DNA of 64,000 nucleotides from Pseudomonas sp. Root71 (GTDB lineage Bacteria > Pseudomonadota > Gammaproteobacteria > Pseudomonadales > Pseudomonadaceae). Within the stretch, counting starts at the first letter, position 1; each line of letters opens with the position of its first letter. The translations under genes were made by a program, and so were the position numbers. The notes beneath the pieces are model-generated. The model was given only the letters and a program-made list of their open reading frames with translations. It did no database searches and had not been told where the DNA came from. The DNA lies in NCBI RefSeq assembly GCF_001429045.1, contig NZ_LMHY01000027.1, positions 186,001 to 250,000 on the forward strand, in the 5' to 3' direction. This document shows, one piece after another, positions 54,562-63,931 of the stretch.

Positions 54562-55596
54562 CTATTTGACCTCGACCGGAGTGCCTTGCAACCGCTGCAG
54601 GGCTTCGTTCACCGCTTGCGGCATGAGTTGGCGCAGGCAGTTGTAATGGCCGAAACGGCAAGTGCGGTCGAAGCATGGGCTGCATTCGATACCCAGGCGA
54701 ACGACTTCGACGTGCTCGGCCAGCGGTGGCGTGAAACCTGGCGACGTCGAGCCGTAGACCGCGACCAGCGGGCGGTTCAGCGCGGCGGCAACGTGCATCA
54801 ATCCGGAGTCGTTGGACACCACCGCATCGGCGCAGGACATCAGGTCGATGGCTTCAGCCAGCGAGGTGCCGCCGCTGAGGTTGACCGATTCTTCACGCAG
54901 GCCGGGAATCAGCCGCGCGCGGATGTCTTCGCCCACGGCGTGATCGTTTTTCGAACCGAACAGCCAGACTTGCCAGCCTTCGCGGATCTTCGCTTCGGCA
55001 ACCGCGGCGTAATGCTCGGACGGCCAGCGCTTGGATTCACCGAACTCGGCACCAGGGCACAGGACCAACACCGGGCGGTCGAGGGTCAGGCCGAATTTGG
55101 CCAGTGCCGCTTCGCGGGTAACCGGGTCGATCTGCAGTGTCGGGCGCGGATAGGGTTTTGGCAGTTCAACGCCAGGCTCGTAAGCCAGGGCCATGAAGCG
55201 CTCGATCATCAGCGGATAACGATCCTTGTCCAGCGTGCGCACGTCGTTGAGCAGGCCATAGCGGAACTCGCCACGCCAGCCGGTGCGTTTCGGGATGCCG
55301 GCAAAGAACGGCACCAGTGCCGACTTCAGGGAATTGGGTAGCAGGATCGCCTGGTCGTACTGGCCAGCCAGGGATTTGCCGATGCGCCGACGCGTTGCCA
55401 GCTCCAGGACACCGTGACCGAGCGGAAAGCTCAAGGCCTGGCGAACTTCGGGCATGCGCTCAAGAATCGGCCGGCTCCACTCGGGGGCCAGCACGTCGAT
55501 TTCGCATTGCGGGTGGCGTTGTTTCAGACACTGGAAAAGTGTCTGCGCCATCACCATGTCACCGACCCAACTGGGCCCAACGATCAGAATTTTCAT
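54562..55596 (-). CDS. waaF: LPS heptosyltransferase II WaaF
   Basis: This 344-residue GT9 enzyme adds heptose II. It starts MKILIVGPSWVGDMVMAQ, the exact family start. CPGAEFGESKRWP and SNDSGLMHVAAAL are present. It is the first gene of the minus-strand core operon. In PAO1 ilvE lies next upstream, but here only REP elements separate it from glnE. Confidence 0.95.
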   Translation of the reverse strand: MKILIVGPSWVGDMVMAQTLFQCLKQRHPQCEIDVLAPEWSRPILERMPEVRQALSFPLGHGVLELATRRRIGKSLAGQYDQAILLPNSLKSALVPFFAGIPKRTGWRGEFRYGLLNDVRTLDKDRYPLMIERFMALAYEPGVELPKPYPRPTLQIDPVTREAALAKFGLTLDRPVLVLCPGAEFGESKRWPSEHYAAVAEAKIREGWQVWLFGSKNDHAVGEDIRARLIPGLREESVNLSGGTSLAEAIDLMSCADAVVSNDSGLMHVAAALNRPLVAVYGSTSPGFTPPLAEHVEVVRLGIECSPCFDRTCRFGHYNCLRQLMPQAVNEALQRLQGTPVEVK

Positions 55597-55710
55597 GTAG
55601 TTTCCATAAACGAACCGGGGAGGCCTACGCCTCCCCGCCTCGAGAATCTCTGCGGGAGCACGGCGGCTTGCGATGGGTCATCACCTTCAACATTGCTGTC
55701 GAGTGTCACT

Positions 55711-55877
55711 CCGCTATCGCGAGCAGGCTCGCTCCCACATTGGGTATTGGTGTACCTCGATCCGCATGACACTGCAGATCTACTGTGGGAGCGGGCTTGC
55801 TCGCGAAGGGGCCGTCACATCCAACATCACTATTGACTGACACTCCGCCTTCGCGAGCAAGCCCGCTCCCACAGGGG
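55711..55877. repeat. Triple REP cluster between waaF and glnE
   Basis: Three units occur in alternating orientation: 55711-55739, 55783-55811 and 55845-55877. The third is nearly the inverse of the second. The whole 55597-55903 gap holds this cluster and no gene that I can support. Confidence 0.88.
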
Positions 55878-55903
55878 ATATTGGGCGTATCAAATATCCC
55901 GTT

Positions 55904-58843
55904 TCAGCTTAGCCCCAGCTCACGCCAGATCCGCATGACCTGCCGCCGTTCGTCCGCGAACTGGTCGCCCGGAATCACCCCCGGGTCCTTCTGCAAGGCC
56001 TGCCGGTGGGCGGCGGAACGGTACGCTTTATACGCTTCACGCAACAGGCTGGCATCTTCGACCGGCATCAGCCCTTCATGCTCCAGCTCTTCCAGAATGC
56101 GGATATTGTCTGTCCAGCGCAGCAATGGCGGGTGTGTTTCGGACCACGCCAGGGCCGCGTATTGCACCATAAATTCAATATCGACGATACCACCGGCGTC
56201 CTGCTTGATATCGAACGGCGCCGTGGCTTCGAAGGCATTTGCCCCGGTGCCGGCCGCGGTGCTCTTGCTGCCCAGGTTATCGCGCATCTTGGCGCGCATC
56301 TCACTGACCTCCTGGCGCAGGGTCGGTAGATCACGGGTTTTGCCCAATATCGCGGCGCGGACTTTCTCGAAGGCCTGACCGACATCCTGACTGCCCACCA
56401 ACACCCGCGCCCGCACCAGCGCCTGGTGTTCCCAGGTCCAGGCTTCGTTCTCCTGATAGCGGGCAAACGCCCCCAAGGAGCTCACCAACAAGCCCGACGC
56501 ACCGGATGGCCGCAGACGCATGTCCACTTCATACAACTGCCCGGAGTTGGTCTGCGCCGTCAGCAAGTGAATGATCCGCTGCCCCAGCCGGGTAAAGAAT
56601 TGCGCGCCATCGATGGGTTTCACGCCATCGGTTTCAGCCTGCGGATCGCCGTCGTGGATGAACACCAGGTCCAGGTCCGAACCATGCCCGAGTTCCAGGC
56701 CGCCGACTTTCCCATAACCGACAATGATGAAGCCGGGATCGCACAAGGTGCCATCGGTGCGCAGCGGCGTGCCGTACTTGGCCACGGTCTGGCGCCAGGC
56801 CAGGGCCAGCACTTGCTCCAGGATCGCCTCGGCGAGCCAGGTCAGGTAATCGCTGACTTTCATCAGCGGCAGGCTGCCGGCGATTTCCGAAGCAGCCACC
56901 CGCAAGCGGTGCGCCAGCTTGAAGTGGCGCAGGGCTTCCATTTGCTGTTCGAGGTCGTCCTCGGGAATCCGTGTCAGGCGCTCGCGTAATTCGGCCGCCA
57001 GTTCTGGCGCCAGTGGCGGCTTGAACAGCCGGCCTTCGTTGAGCAATTCGTCGAGCAACAGCGGGAAGCGGGTGATTTGCTCGGCGATCCACGGGCTCGC
57101 CGCGCACAGCGTCAGCAAACGCCGCAATGCACTGGGGTTCTCGGTCAACAGCACCAGGTACGCGGAACGACGGGCCACGGCTTCGACCAGCGGCAGCACC
57201 CGCTCCAGTACCAGGTCCGGATTGTCATGTTCCACGGCCTGTGCCAGCAACCGCGGAATAAAAGCATCGAGACGCTCGCGCCCCAGACGCTGCATCGCCC
57301 TCAATTGCGGGCTACCGCGCAAGCCGGCCAAGGCTTTCAAGGCTTTTGGGGCATCCTTGAAACCACCCTCTTCCAGTTGGCGGCAGGCAGCCTCATCGTC
57401 CTGGGCCTCTTCCCACAGCGGCAACCACTCACCGCCGACCACCACTTCGCTTTCGGCGCCCTGCTCTTCATCGGGATCGGCAATCACCTGCCCGAAGTGC
57501 CAGGCAATACGTCCGCGCCAGTACATCAGTTGTTCGTGGAACGCCGTCCAGTTGGCGAAACCGAGCATAAAGGCAATGCGCGCCTGATCCTGCTCGCCAT
57601 TAGGCAACATTTGCGTCTGGCGATCGGCAATCGCCTGAATCGCGTGTTCGGTATAACGCAGGAATTCGTAGCCTTCACGCAGCTCGCTGATCACGGCCGG
57701 CGGCAGATAACCCTGGCCTTCCAGCGTGCCCAGTACCTTTAATAGTGGGCGCTGCTGCAAGCTCAGGTCCCGCCCCCCGTGGATCAGCTGGAATGCCTGG
57801 GCAATGAACTCGACTTCGCGAATACCGCCGGAACCGAGCTTGATGTTGTCGGCCATGCCCTTGCGCCGCACTTCCTGCTGGATCAGCTGCTTCATGGTGC
57901 GCAGCGCTTCAATGGCCGAGAAGTCCAGGTAACGCCGGTAAACGAATGGCCGCAGCATCTCCTGCAGTTGCGCGCCGGCGACTTGATCCCCGGCCACTAC
58001 CCGCGACTTGATCATCGCGTAGCGCTCCCAGTCGCGACCCTGATCCTGGTAATACTGCTCCAGCGCGTTGAAGCTCAGCACCAGTGCGCCCGCCGAACCG
58101 TAGGGACGCAAGCGCATGTCGACGCGGAATACAAAGCCGTCGACAGTCATCGGGTCCAGGGCCTTGATCAGCCGCTGGCCCAGACGGATGAAGAACTCCT
58201 GGTTATCCAGCGGGCGTTTGACGCCGACGGTTTCGCCACCCTCGGGGTAGGCGAAAATCAGGTCGATGTCCGACGACAGGTTCAACTCCACGGCACCGAG
58301 CTTGCCCATGCCAAGAACGACCATCTGCTGCGGCTCGCCGCTGCGCCGCCCGGTCGGCACGCCGAACTGCTGACAATGCCGCGTGTACAACCATTGATAG
58401 GCCTGATCGATGCTCGCATCGGCCATGTCCGAAAGGTCGCGGCAGGTCTGGATCAAGTCGGCCTGGCGTGTCAGGTCGCGCCAGATGATCCGCACCTGAT
58501 GGCGTGCACGCTGGCGGCGCAAGACGCGGCCAAGCAGATCGTCGGTCTCGGCCGCGCTTACGGCGGCCGCGATCTGCCCGCATAACTCACCGGGAGCGAA
58601 GCTGCGGTCCAGCTCACCGGACTGCACCAGCTCCAGCAACATCAAAGGGTCACGAACACACTGTTCAATCACAAAATCGCTGGCGGCGGTGACGCGGGCA
58701 AATTGCGCCCAGCGTTCCGGCGTCCAGGCAGACAGCCCGTGATCATCGTCCAGGGCGGCCACAGCAGCCCGGAACGACTGCTCGGCGCGAGTGACAAACG
58801 GCAGGAGAATGGCGGGCAGTTCGGCAAGCGAGGGGAGGCTCAT
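55904..58843 (-). CDS. glnE: Glutamine synthetase adenylyltransferase / deadenylase GlnE
   Basis: This 979-residue enzyme adds and removes AMP on glutamine synthetase. The two nucleotidyltransferase domains are visible: an N-terminal one with LSSDIDLIFAY and a C-terminal one with HGSDLDLVFIHDGD. Length is normal. It diverges from aceE across a 383-bp control region. Confidence 0.96.
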   Translation of the reverse strand: MSLPSLAELPAILLPFVTRAEQSFRAAVAALDDDHGLSAWTPERWAQFARVTAASDFVIEQCVRDPLMLLELVQSGELDRSFAPGELCGQIAAAVSAAETDDLLGRVLRRQRARHQVRIIWRDLTRQADLIQTCRDLSDMADASIDQAYQWLYTRHCQQFGVPTGRRSGEPQQMVVLGMGKLGAVELNLSSDIDLIFAYPEGGETVGVKRPLDNQEFFIRLGQRLIKALDPMTVDGFVFRVDMRLRPYGSAGALVLSFNALEQYYQDQGRDWERYAMIKSRVVAGDQVAGAQLQEMLRPFVYRRYLDFSAIEALRTMKQLIQQEVRRKGMADNIKLGSGGIREVEFIAQAFQLIHGGRDLSLQQRPLLKVLGTLEGQGYLPPAVISELREGYEFLRYTEHAIQAIADRQTQMLPNGEQDQARIAFMLGFANWTAFHEQLMYWRGRIAWHFGQVIADPDEEQGAESEVVVGGEWLPLWEEAQDDEAACRQLEEGGFKDAPKALKALAGLRGSPQLRAMQRLGRERLDAFIPRLLAQAVEHDNPDLVLERVLPLVEAVARRSAYLVLLTENPSALRRLLTLCAASPWIAEQITRFPLLLDELLNEGRLFKPPLAPELAAELRERLTRIPEDDLEQQMEALRHFKLAHRLRVAASEIAGSLPLMKVSDYLTWLAEAILEQVLALAWRQTVAKYGTPLRTDGTLCDPGFIIVGYGKVGGLELGHGSDLDLVFIHDGDPQAETDGVKPIDGAQFFTRLGQRIIHLLTAQTNSGQLYEVDMRLRPSGASGLLVSSLGAFARYQENEAWTWEHQALVRARVLVGSQDVGQAFEKVRAAILGKTRDLPTLRQEVSEMRAKMRDNLGSKSTAAGTGANAFEATAPFDIKQDAGGIVDIEFMVQYAALAWSETHPPLLRWTDNIRILEELEHEGLMPVEDASLLREAYKAYRSAAHRQALQKDPGVIPGDQFADERRQVMRIWRELGLS

Positions 58844-59049
58844 GGTCTATCCTTGATCGGCGTACAACGGACTGCATGTAGTGGTTTTCGAAAACCCACT
58901 ACCTGAGGGAGTGTCGAACAAAAGTTAGAAATAGCTGAAATTTCTTTAATTTTGGCAGCCAGCATCAAGCTTTTACCTTTTGTAGTTGGAAAAAGACCAA
59001 CCTTAACGATTATTCTCACAACGCAGCCGGGGGCCACAAGCCGCTCATC

Positions 59050-59064
59050 TGTAGTTTTACTACT
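59050..59064. promoter_or_regulatory. Upstream operator-like palindrome of aceE
   Basis: TGTAGT-TTT-ACTACT is a near-perfect 6-bp inverted repeat with a 3-bp centre. It is the reverse-complement form of the second site at 59102-59116, and the centres are 52 bp apart, about five helical turns. Confidence 0.65.
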
Positions 59065-59101
59065 CGTATATACATTAGCCGGGCTGAAATGCCGGAAGAT
59101 T

Positions 59102-59116
59102 TGTAGTAAAACTACA
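59102..59116. promoter_or_regulatory. Downstream operator-like palindrome of aceE
   Basis: TGTAGT-AAA-ACTACA is a perfect 15-bp palindrome 110 bp before the aceE start. It resembles the HexR-type consensus TGTAATTAAATTACA at 12 of 15 positions. The regulator is not identified here. Confidence 0.7.
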
Positions 59117-59226
59117 CGCCGCCGGAACAACCTATCGGCAATCCAAGAATTTATATCGTCTGCCCACAAGGCCAGTCGCAAACTCAGGCAACCGATTCTG
59201 GAAGCCTTTCCGCCCTGGAGCAAGCC

Positions 59227-61872
59227 ATGCAAGACCTCGATCCCGTCGAAACCCAGGAATGGCTGGACGCCCTGGAATCGGTTCTCGACAAAGAAGGCGA
59301 AGACCGTGCTCACTATCTGATGACCCGTATGGGTGAACTGGCGACCCGCAGCGGTTCGCAGTTGCCTTACGCCATCACCACGCCTTACCGCAACACCATC
59401 CCGGTAACCCACGAAGCACGCATGCCTGGCGACCTGTTCATGGAACGCCGCATTCGCTCGCTGGTACGCTGGAACGCGATGGCCATGGTAATGCGTACGA
59501 ACCTGAAGGATTCTGACCTCGGCGGTCACATCTCCAGCTTCGCTTCCAGTGCGACCCTGTATGACATCGGCTTCAACTACTTCTTCCAGGCCCCGACCGA
59601 AGAACACGGCGGCGACCTGATCTACTTCCAGGGCCACACCTCGCCAGGCGTTTACGCCCGCGCATTCATGGAAGGCCGCATCACCGAAGACCAGATGAAC
59701 AACTTCCGTCAGGAAGTCGATGGTCAAGGCCTGTCGTCCTACCCGCACCCTTGGCTGATGCCTGACTTCTGGCAGTTCCCGACCGTATCCATGGGTCTGG
59801 GCCCGATCCAGGCGATCTACCAGGCACGCTTCATGAAGTACCTGGAACACCGTGGCTTCATCCAGCCAGGCAAACAGAAAGTCTGGTGCTTCCTGGGCGA
59901 CGGCGAGTGCGACGAGCCGGAATCCCTGGGCGCGATCTCCCTGGCCGGCCGCGAGAAGCTGGACAACCTGATCTTCGTCATCAACTGCAACCTGCAGCGC
60001 CTCGACGGCCCGGTTCGCGGCAACGGCAAGATCATCCAGGAACTCGAAGGCGTGTTCCGTGGTGCCCAGTGGAACGTGACCAAAGTCATCTGGGGCCGTT
60101 TCTGGGACCCACTGCTGGCCAAGGACGTCGACGGCATCCTGCAACGCCGCATGGACGAAGTCATCGACGGCGAATACCAGAACTACAAAGCCAAAGACGG
60201 CGCGTTCGTACGTGAACACTTCTTCAACACGCCAGAACTCAAGGCAATGGTCGAAGACCTGTCCGACGACGAGATCTGGAAGCTCAACCGTGGCGGCCAC
60301 GACCCGTACAAGGTCTACGCGGCGTACCACGAAGCGGTCAACCACAAAGAACAACCGACCGTCATCCTGGCCAAGACCATCAAGGGTTATGGCACCGGTG
60401 CCGGCGAAGCGAAAAACACTGCGCACAACACCAAGAAGGTCGATGTCGAAAGCCTGAAGTTGTTCCGCGACCGCTTCGACATCCCGGTCAAGGACGATGA
60501 ACTGGAAAACCTGCCGTTCTTCAAACCGGAAGAAGGCAGCGCCGAAGCCCGTTACCTGAGCGAGCGCCGTACCGCACTGGGCGGCTTCGTACCTCAGCGT
60601 CGCGCCAAGAGCTTCAACATCCCGACTCCGCCACTGGACACCCTCAAGGCGATCCTGGACGGCTCGGGCGACCGCGAAATCTCCACCACCATGGCCTTCG
60701 TGCGAATCCTCGCGCAACTGGTCAAGGACAAGGAAATCGGCCCGCGCATCGTACCGATCATCCCGGACGAAGCCCGTACCTTCGGTATGGAAGGCATGTT
60801 CCGCCAGCTGGGCATCTACTCCTCCGTCGGCCAGCTCTACGAGCCAGTCGATAAAGACCAGGTGATGTTCTACAAGGAAGACCAGAAGGGCCAGATCCTC
60901 GAAGAAGGCATCAACGAAGCGGGCGCCATGAGCTCCTTCATCGCTGCCGGTACTTCGTACTCCAGCCACAACCAGCCGATGCTGCCGTTCTACATCTTCT
61001 ACTCGATGTTCGGCTTCCAGCGTATCGGCGACCTGGCATGGGCCGCTGGCGACAGCCGCACCCGTGGCTTCCTGATCGGCGGCACCGCCGGCCGTACCAC
61101 CCTGAACGGTGAAGGCCTGCAACACGAAGACGGTCACAGCCACCTGCTGGCCGCGACCATCCCGAACTGCCGCACCTACGATCCAACCTACGGCTACGAG
61201 CTGGCGGTGATCATTCAGGACGGCATGAAGAAGATGACCGAAGAGCAACAGGACGTCTTCTACTACATCACCGTGATGAACGAGTCGTACCAGCAGCCAG
61301 CCATGCCGGCCGGTGCCGAAGAAGGCATCAAGAAAGGCATGTACCTGCTCGAAGAAGACAACCGCGAAGCGGCGCACCACGTTCAGCTGATGGGCTCCGG
61401 CACCATCCTGCGTGAAGTCCGTGAAGCAGCGAAGATCCTGCGCGAAGAGTTCAACGTCGGCGCCGACGTGTGGAGCGTTACCAGCTTCAACGAACTGCGT
61501 CGCGACGGCCTGGCCGTTGAGCGCACCAACCGTCTGCACCCGGGCCAGAAGCCTAAGCTGAGCTACGTCGAAGAGTGCCTGAACGGCCGTAAAGGTCCGG
61601 TCATCGCCTCTACCGACTACATGAAACTGTTCGCCGAGCAGATCCGTCAGTGGGTACCGTCCAAGGAATTCAAAGTCCTGGGCACCGACGGTTTCGGCCG
61701 CAGCGACAGCCGCAAGAAACTGCGTCATTTCTTCGAAGTCGACCGTCATTTCGTGGTGTTGGCAGCCCTGGAAGCACTGGCTGACCGTGGTGACATCGAA
61801 CCTAAGGTTGTGGCTGAAGCCATCGCCAAGTTCGGTATCAACCCGGAAAAACGCAACCCACTGGACTGCTGA
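59227..61872 (+). CDS. aceE: Pyruvate dehydrogenase E1 (homodimeric) AceE
   Basis: This 881-residue thiamin-diphosphate enzyme decarboxylates pyruvate and feeds the acetyl group to AceF. The ThDP/Mg motif is GDGECDEPESLGAIS through FVINCNLQRLDGP. Length matches the homodimeric E1p family. aceF follows after 11 nt. The two palindromes upstream suggest control by one transcription factor. Confidence 0.97.
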   Translation: MQDLDPVETQEWLDALESVLDKEGEDRAHYLMTRMGELATRSGSQLPYAITTPYRNTIPVTHEARMPGDLFMERRIRSLVRWNAMAMVMRTNLKDSDLGGHISSFASSATLYDIGFNYFFQAPTEEHGGDLIYFQGHTSPGVYARAFMEGRITEDQMNNFRQEVDGQGLSSYPHPWLMPDFWQFPTVSMGLGPIQAIYQARFMKYLEHRGFIQPGKQKVWCFLGDGECDEPESLGAISLAGREKLDNLIFVINCNLQRLDGPVRGNGKIIQELEGVFRGAQWNVTKVIWGRFWDPLLAKDVDGILQRRMDEVIDGEYQNYKAKDGAFVREHFFNTPELKAMVEDLSDDEIWKLNRGGHDPYKVYAAYHEAVNHKEQPTVILAKTIKGYGTGAGEAKNTAHNTKKVDVESLKLFRDRFDIPVKDDELENLPFFKPEEGSAEARYLSERRTALGGFVPQRRAKSFNIPTPPLDTLKAILDGSGDREISTTMAFVRILAQLVKDKEIGPRIVPIIPDEARTFGMEGMFRQLGIYSSVGQLYEPVDKDQVMFYKEDQKGQILEEGINEAGAMSSFIAAGTSYSSHNQPMLPFYIFYSMFGFQRIGDLAWAAGDSRTRGFLIGGTAGRTTLNGEGLQHEDGHSHLLAATIPNCRTYDPTYGYELAVIIQDGMKKMTEEQQDVFYYITVMNESYQQPAMPAGAEEGIKKGMYLLEEDNREAAHHVQLMGSGTILREVREAAKILREEFNVGADVWSVTSFNELRRDGLAVERTNRLHPGQKPKLSYVEECLNGRKGPVIASTDYMKLFAEQIRQWVPSKEFKVLGTDGFGRSDSRKKLRHFFEVDRHFVVLAALEALADRGDIEPKVVAEAIAKFGINPEKRNPLDC

Positions 61873-61883
61873 GGAGAGATTCT

Positions 61884-63833
61884 GTGAGCGAACTCATTCG
61901 CGTACCTGACATCGGCAGCGGTGAAGGTGAAGTAATTGAACTGTTTGTAAAGGTCGGCGACCGTATCGAAGCCGACCAGAGCATCCTGACACTTGAGTCC
62001 GACAAGGCGAGCATGGAAGTGCCTGCGCCGAAGGCCGGTATCATCAAGAGCCTGAAAGTTAAGCTGGGCGATCGCCTGAAAGAAGGCGACGAACTGCTGG
62101 AACTGGAAGTCGAAGGTGCCGCGCAAGCGGCCCCTGCGGCTGCCCCTGCACCGGCTGCCAAGGCTGAGGCCAAACCGGCTGCGGCACCTGCCGCCGCGCC
62201 TGCCCCTGCTGCGCCGGCTGCCGCCAGCGTTCAGCAAGTGCACGTGCCGGACATCGGTTCGTCGGGCAAGGCCCAGATCATCGAGATCCAGGTCAAGGTC
62301 GGCGACACCGTCGCGGCTGATCAATCGTTGATCACCCTGGAGTCCGACAAGGCGAGCATGGAAATCCCGTCGCCAGCCGCTGGCGTGGTCAAGGCCATCA
62401 GCGTCAAGCTCAACGACGAAGTCGGCACCGGCGACCTGATCCTGGATCTGGAAGTGGCGGGTGCTGCGGCACCGGCTGCTGCTCCGGCCCAGGCTGCCGC
62501 TCCAGCTGCCGCCGCTGCGCCTGCTCCTGCAGCAGCTCCGGCTGCACCGGTTGCCGACAGCGTTCAGGACATCCACGTTCCGGACATCGGTTCGGCGGGC
62601 AAGGCCAAGATCATCGAAGTCCTGGTCAAGGCCGGCGACACCGTTGTGGCCGACCAGTCGCTGATCACCCTGGAATCCGACAAGGCGAGCATGGAAATTC
62701 CATCGCCTGCCGCTGGCGTGGTGGAAAGCGTTTCCATCAAGCTCGATGACGAAGTCGGTACCGGCGACCTGATCCTGAAACTGAAAGTCAAAGGCGCCGC
62801 TCCGGCCGCCGCACCGGCACCTGCCGCTGCTGCTGCCGCTCCGAGCGCACCTGCTCCAGCTGCTGCTCCTGCCGCCGCCGCTGCACCTGCTGCTGCGCCA
62901 GCCAGGCCGGGTGCAAAAGTTCACGCCGGCCCTGCCGTGCGTCAACTGGCCCGCGAATTCGGTGTCGAGCTGAGTGCCGTTGGCGCCAGCGGTCCGCACG
63001 GTCGCATCCTGAAGGAAGACGTGCAGGTTTACGTCAAGGCCATGATGCAGAAGGCCAAGGAAGCGCCGGCCGCTGCTGCCGGTGCAACCGGTGGCGCGGG
63101 CATCCCGCCGATTCCGGTCGTGGACTTCAGCCGCTTCGGTGAAGTCGAAGAAGTGCCGATGACCCGCCTGATGCAGGTCGGCGCAGCCAACCTGCACCGC
63201 AGCTGGCTGAACGTGCCGCACGTGACGCAATTCGACTCGGCGGATATCACCGAGCTCGAAGCGTTCCGCGTTGCTCAGAAAGCCGTTGCAGAGAAGGCCG
63301 GCGTCAAGCTGACCATCCTGCCGTTGCTGCTCAAGACCTGTGCGCACCTGCTCAAGGAACTGCCGGACTTCAACAGCTCGCTGGCGCCAAGCGGCAAAGC
63401 GATCATCCGCAAGAAATACGTGAACATCGGCTTCGCCGTCGACACTCCGGATGGCCTGCTGGTACCGGTCATCAAGAACGTCGACCAGAAGAGCCTGCTG
63501 CAACTGGCCGCCGAAGCTGCTTCCCTGGCTGAAAAAGCCCGGACCAAGAAGCTTTCGTCGGACGAGATGCAAGGCGCCTGCTTCACCATTTCCAGCCTCG
63601 GCCACATTGGCGGCACCGGCTTCACGCCGATCGTCAACGCGCCGGAAGTGGCGATCCTCGGTGTTTCCAAGGCAACCATCCAGCCAGTCTGGGACGGCAA
63701 AGCCTTCCAGCCGAAACTGATGCTGCCGCTGTCGCTGTCCTACGATCACCGTGTGATCAACGGCGCCGCTGCTGCACGCTTCACCAAGCGTCTGAGCGAT
63801 CTGCTGGGCGACATCCGCACCATGCTCCTGTAA
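61884..63833 (+). CDS. aceF: Pyruvate dehydrogenase E2 (dihydrolipoyl acetyltransferase) AceF
   Basis: This 649-residue protein starts at GTG 61884 with GAGGAGAG upstream. Three lipoyl domains (about 1-75, 118-193, 230-305) each carry SDKASME with the lipoylated Lys. Ala/Pro-rich linkers separate them. An E3-binding domain (about 350-390, PAVRQLAREFGV) precedes the catalytic domain, which ends DHRVINGAA. The Asn in DHRVINGA, in place of the Asp of E. coli AceF, is as in Azotobacter vinelandii. The core subunit joins AceE and Lpd in the complex. Confidence 0.97.
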   Translation: MSELIRVPDIGSGEGEVIELFVKVGDRIEADQSILTLESDKASMEVPAPKAGIIKSLKVKLGDRLKEGDELLELEVEGAAQAAPAAAPAPAAKAEAKPAAAPAAAPAPAAPAAASVQQVHVPDIGSSGKAQIIEIQVKVGDTVAADQSLITLESDKASMEIPSPAAGVVKAISVKLNDEVGTGDLILDLEVAGAAAPAAAPAQAAAPAAAAAPAPAAAPAAPVADSVQDIHVPDIGSAGKAKIIEVLVKAGDTVVADQSLITLESDKASMEIPSPAAGVVESVSIKLDDEVGTGDLILKLKVKGAAPAAAPAPAAAAAAPSAPAPAAAPAAAAAPAAAPARPGAKVHAGPAVRQLAREFGVELSAVGASGPHGRILKEDVQVYVKAMMQKAKEAPAAAAGATGGAGIPPIPVVDFSRFGEVEEVPMTRLMQVGAANLHRSWLNVPHVTQFDSADITELEAFRVAQKAVAEKAGVKLTILPLLLKTCAHLLKELPDFNSSLAPSGKAIIRKKYVNIGFAVDTPDGLLVPVIKNVDQKSLLQLAAEAASLAEKARTKKLSSDEMQGACFTISSLGHIGGTGFTPIVNAPEVAILGVSKATIQPVWDGKAFQPKLMLPLSLSYDHRVINGAAAARFTKRLSDLLGDIRTMLL

Positions 63834-63841
63834 CACCGACC

Positions 63842-63863
63842 GGCCCTCCTTCACCGGAGGGCC
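63842..63863 (+). terminator. First hairpin after aceF
   Basis: GGCCCTCC (63842-63849) pairs with GGAGGGCC (63856-63863). It lacks a T run, so it may slow polymerase or protect the 3' end rather than terminate alone. Confidence 0.45.
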
Positions 63864-63904
63864 AGTTGCGTTCCACGTTTCCGAGCGCCACGCTCGTACC
63901 TCAA

Positions 63905-63931
63905 CCCCGCCAATTTGGCGGGGCTTTTTTT
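63905..63931 (+). terminator. Rho-independent terminator of aceEF
   Basis: CCCCGCC (63905-63911) pairs with GGCGGGG (63917-63923) and is followed by CTTTTTTT (63924-63931). This is a standard strong terminator for the aceEF transcript. Beyond it, to the window end, no gene is seen. Confidence 0.92.

Larger units (their letters stand above)
58844..59226. other. glnE-aceE divergent control region
   Basis: This 383-bp gap has no supported gene. It includes two related palindromes described separately. An AT-rich segment (about 58910-58990) is probably part of a promoter. The aceE ATG at 59227 follows CTGGAGCAAGCC, an acceptable ribosome-binding site. Confidence 0.6.

Noticed and set aside
58840..61749. 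A 969-codon open frame antisense to aceE
   Set aside because: It is the reading-frame shadow of the conserved AceE gene. High GC3 coding DNA leaves antisense frames open, and the translation has no recognisable domain.
62000..62960. Tandem DNA repeats within aceF, considered as a possible repeat element
   Set aside because: They are explained by the three lipoyl domains and Ala/Pro linkers of AceF.
61746..63854. Long minus-strand frame opposite aceF
   Set aside because: It follows the repeated lipoyl/Ala-Pro coding sequence and is composition-driven.
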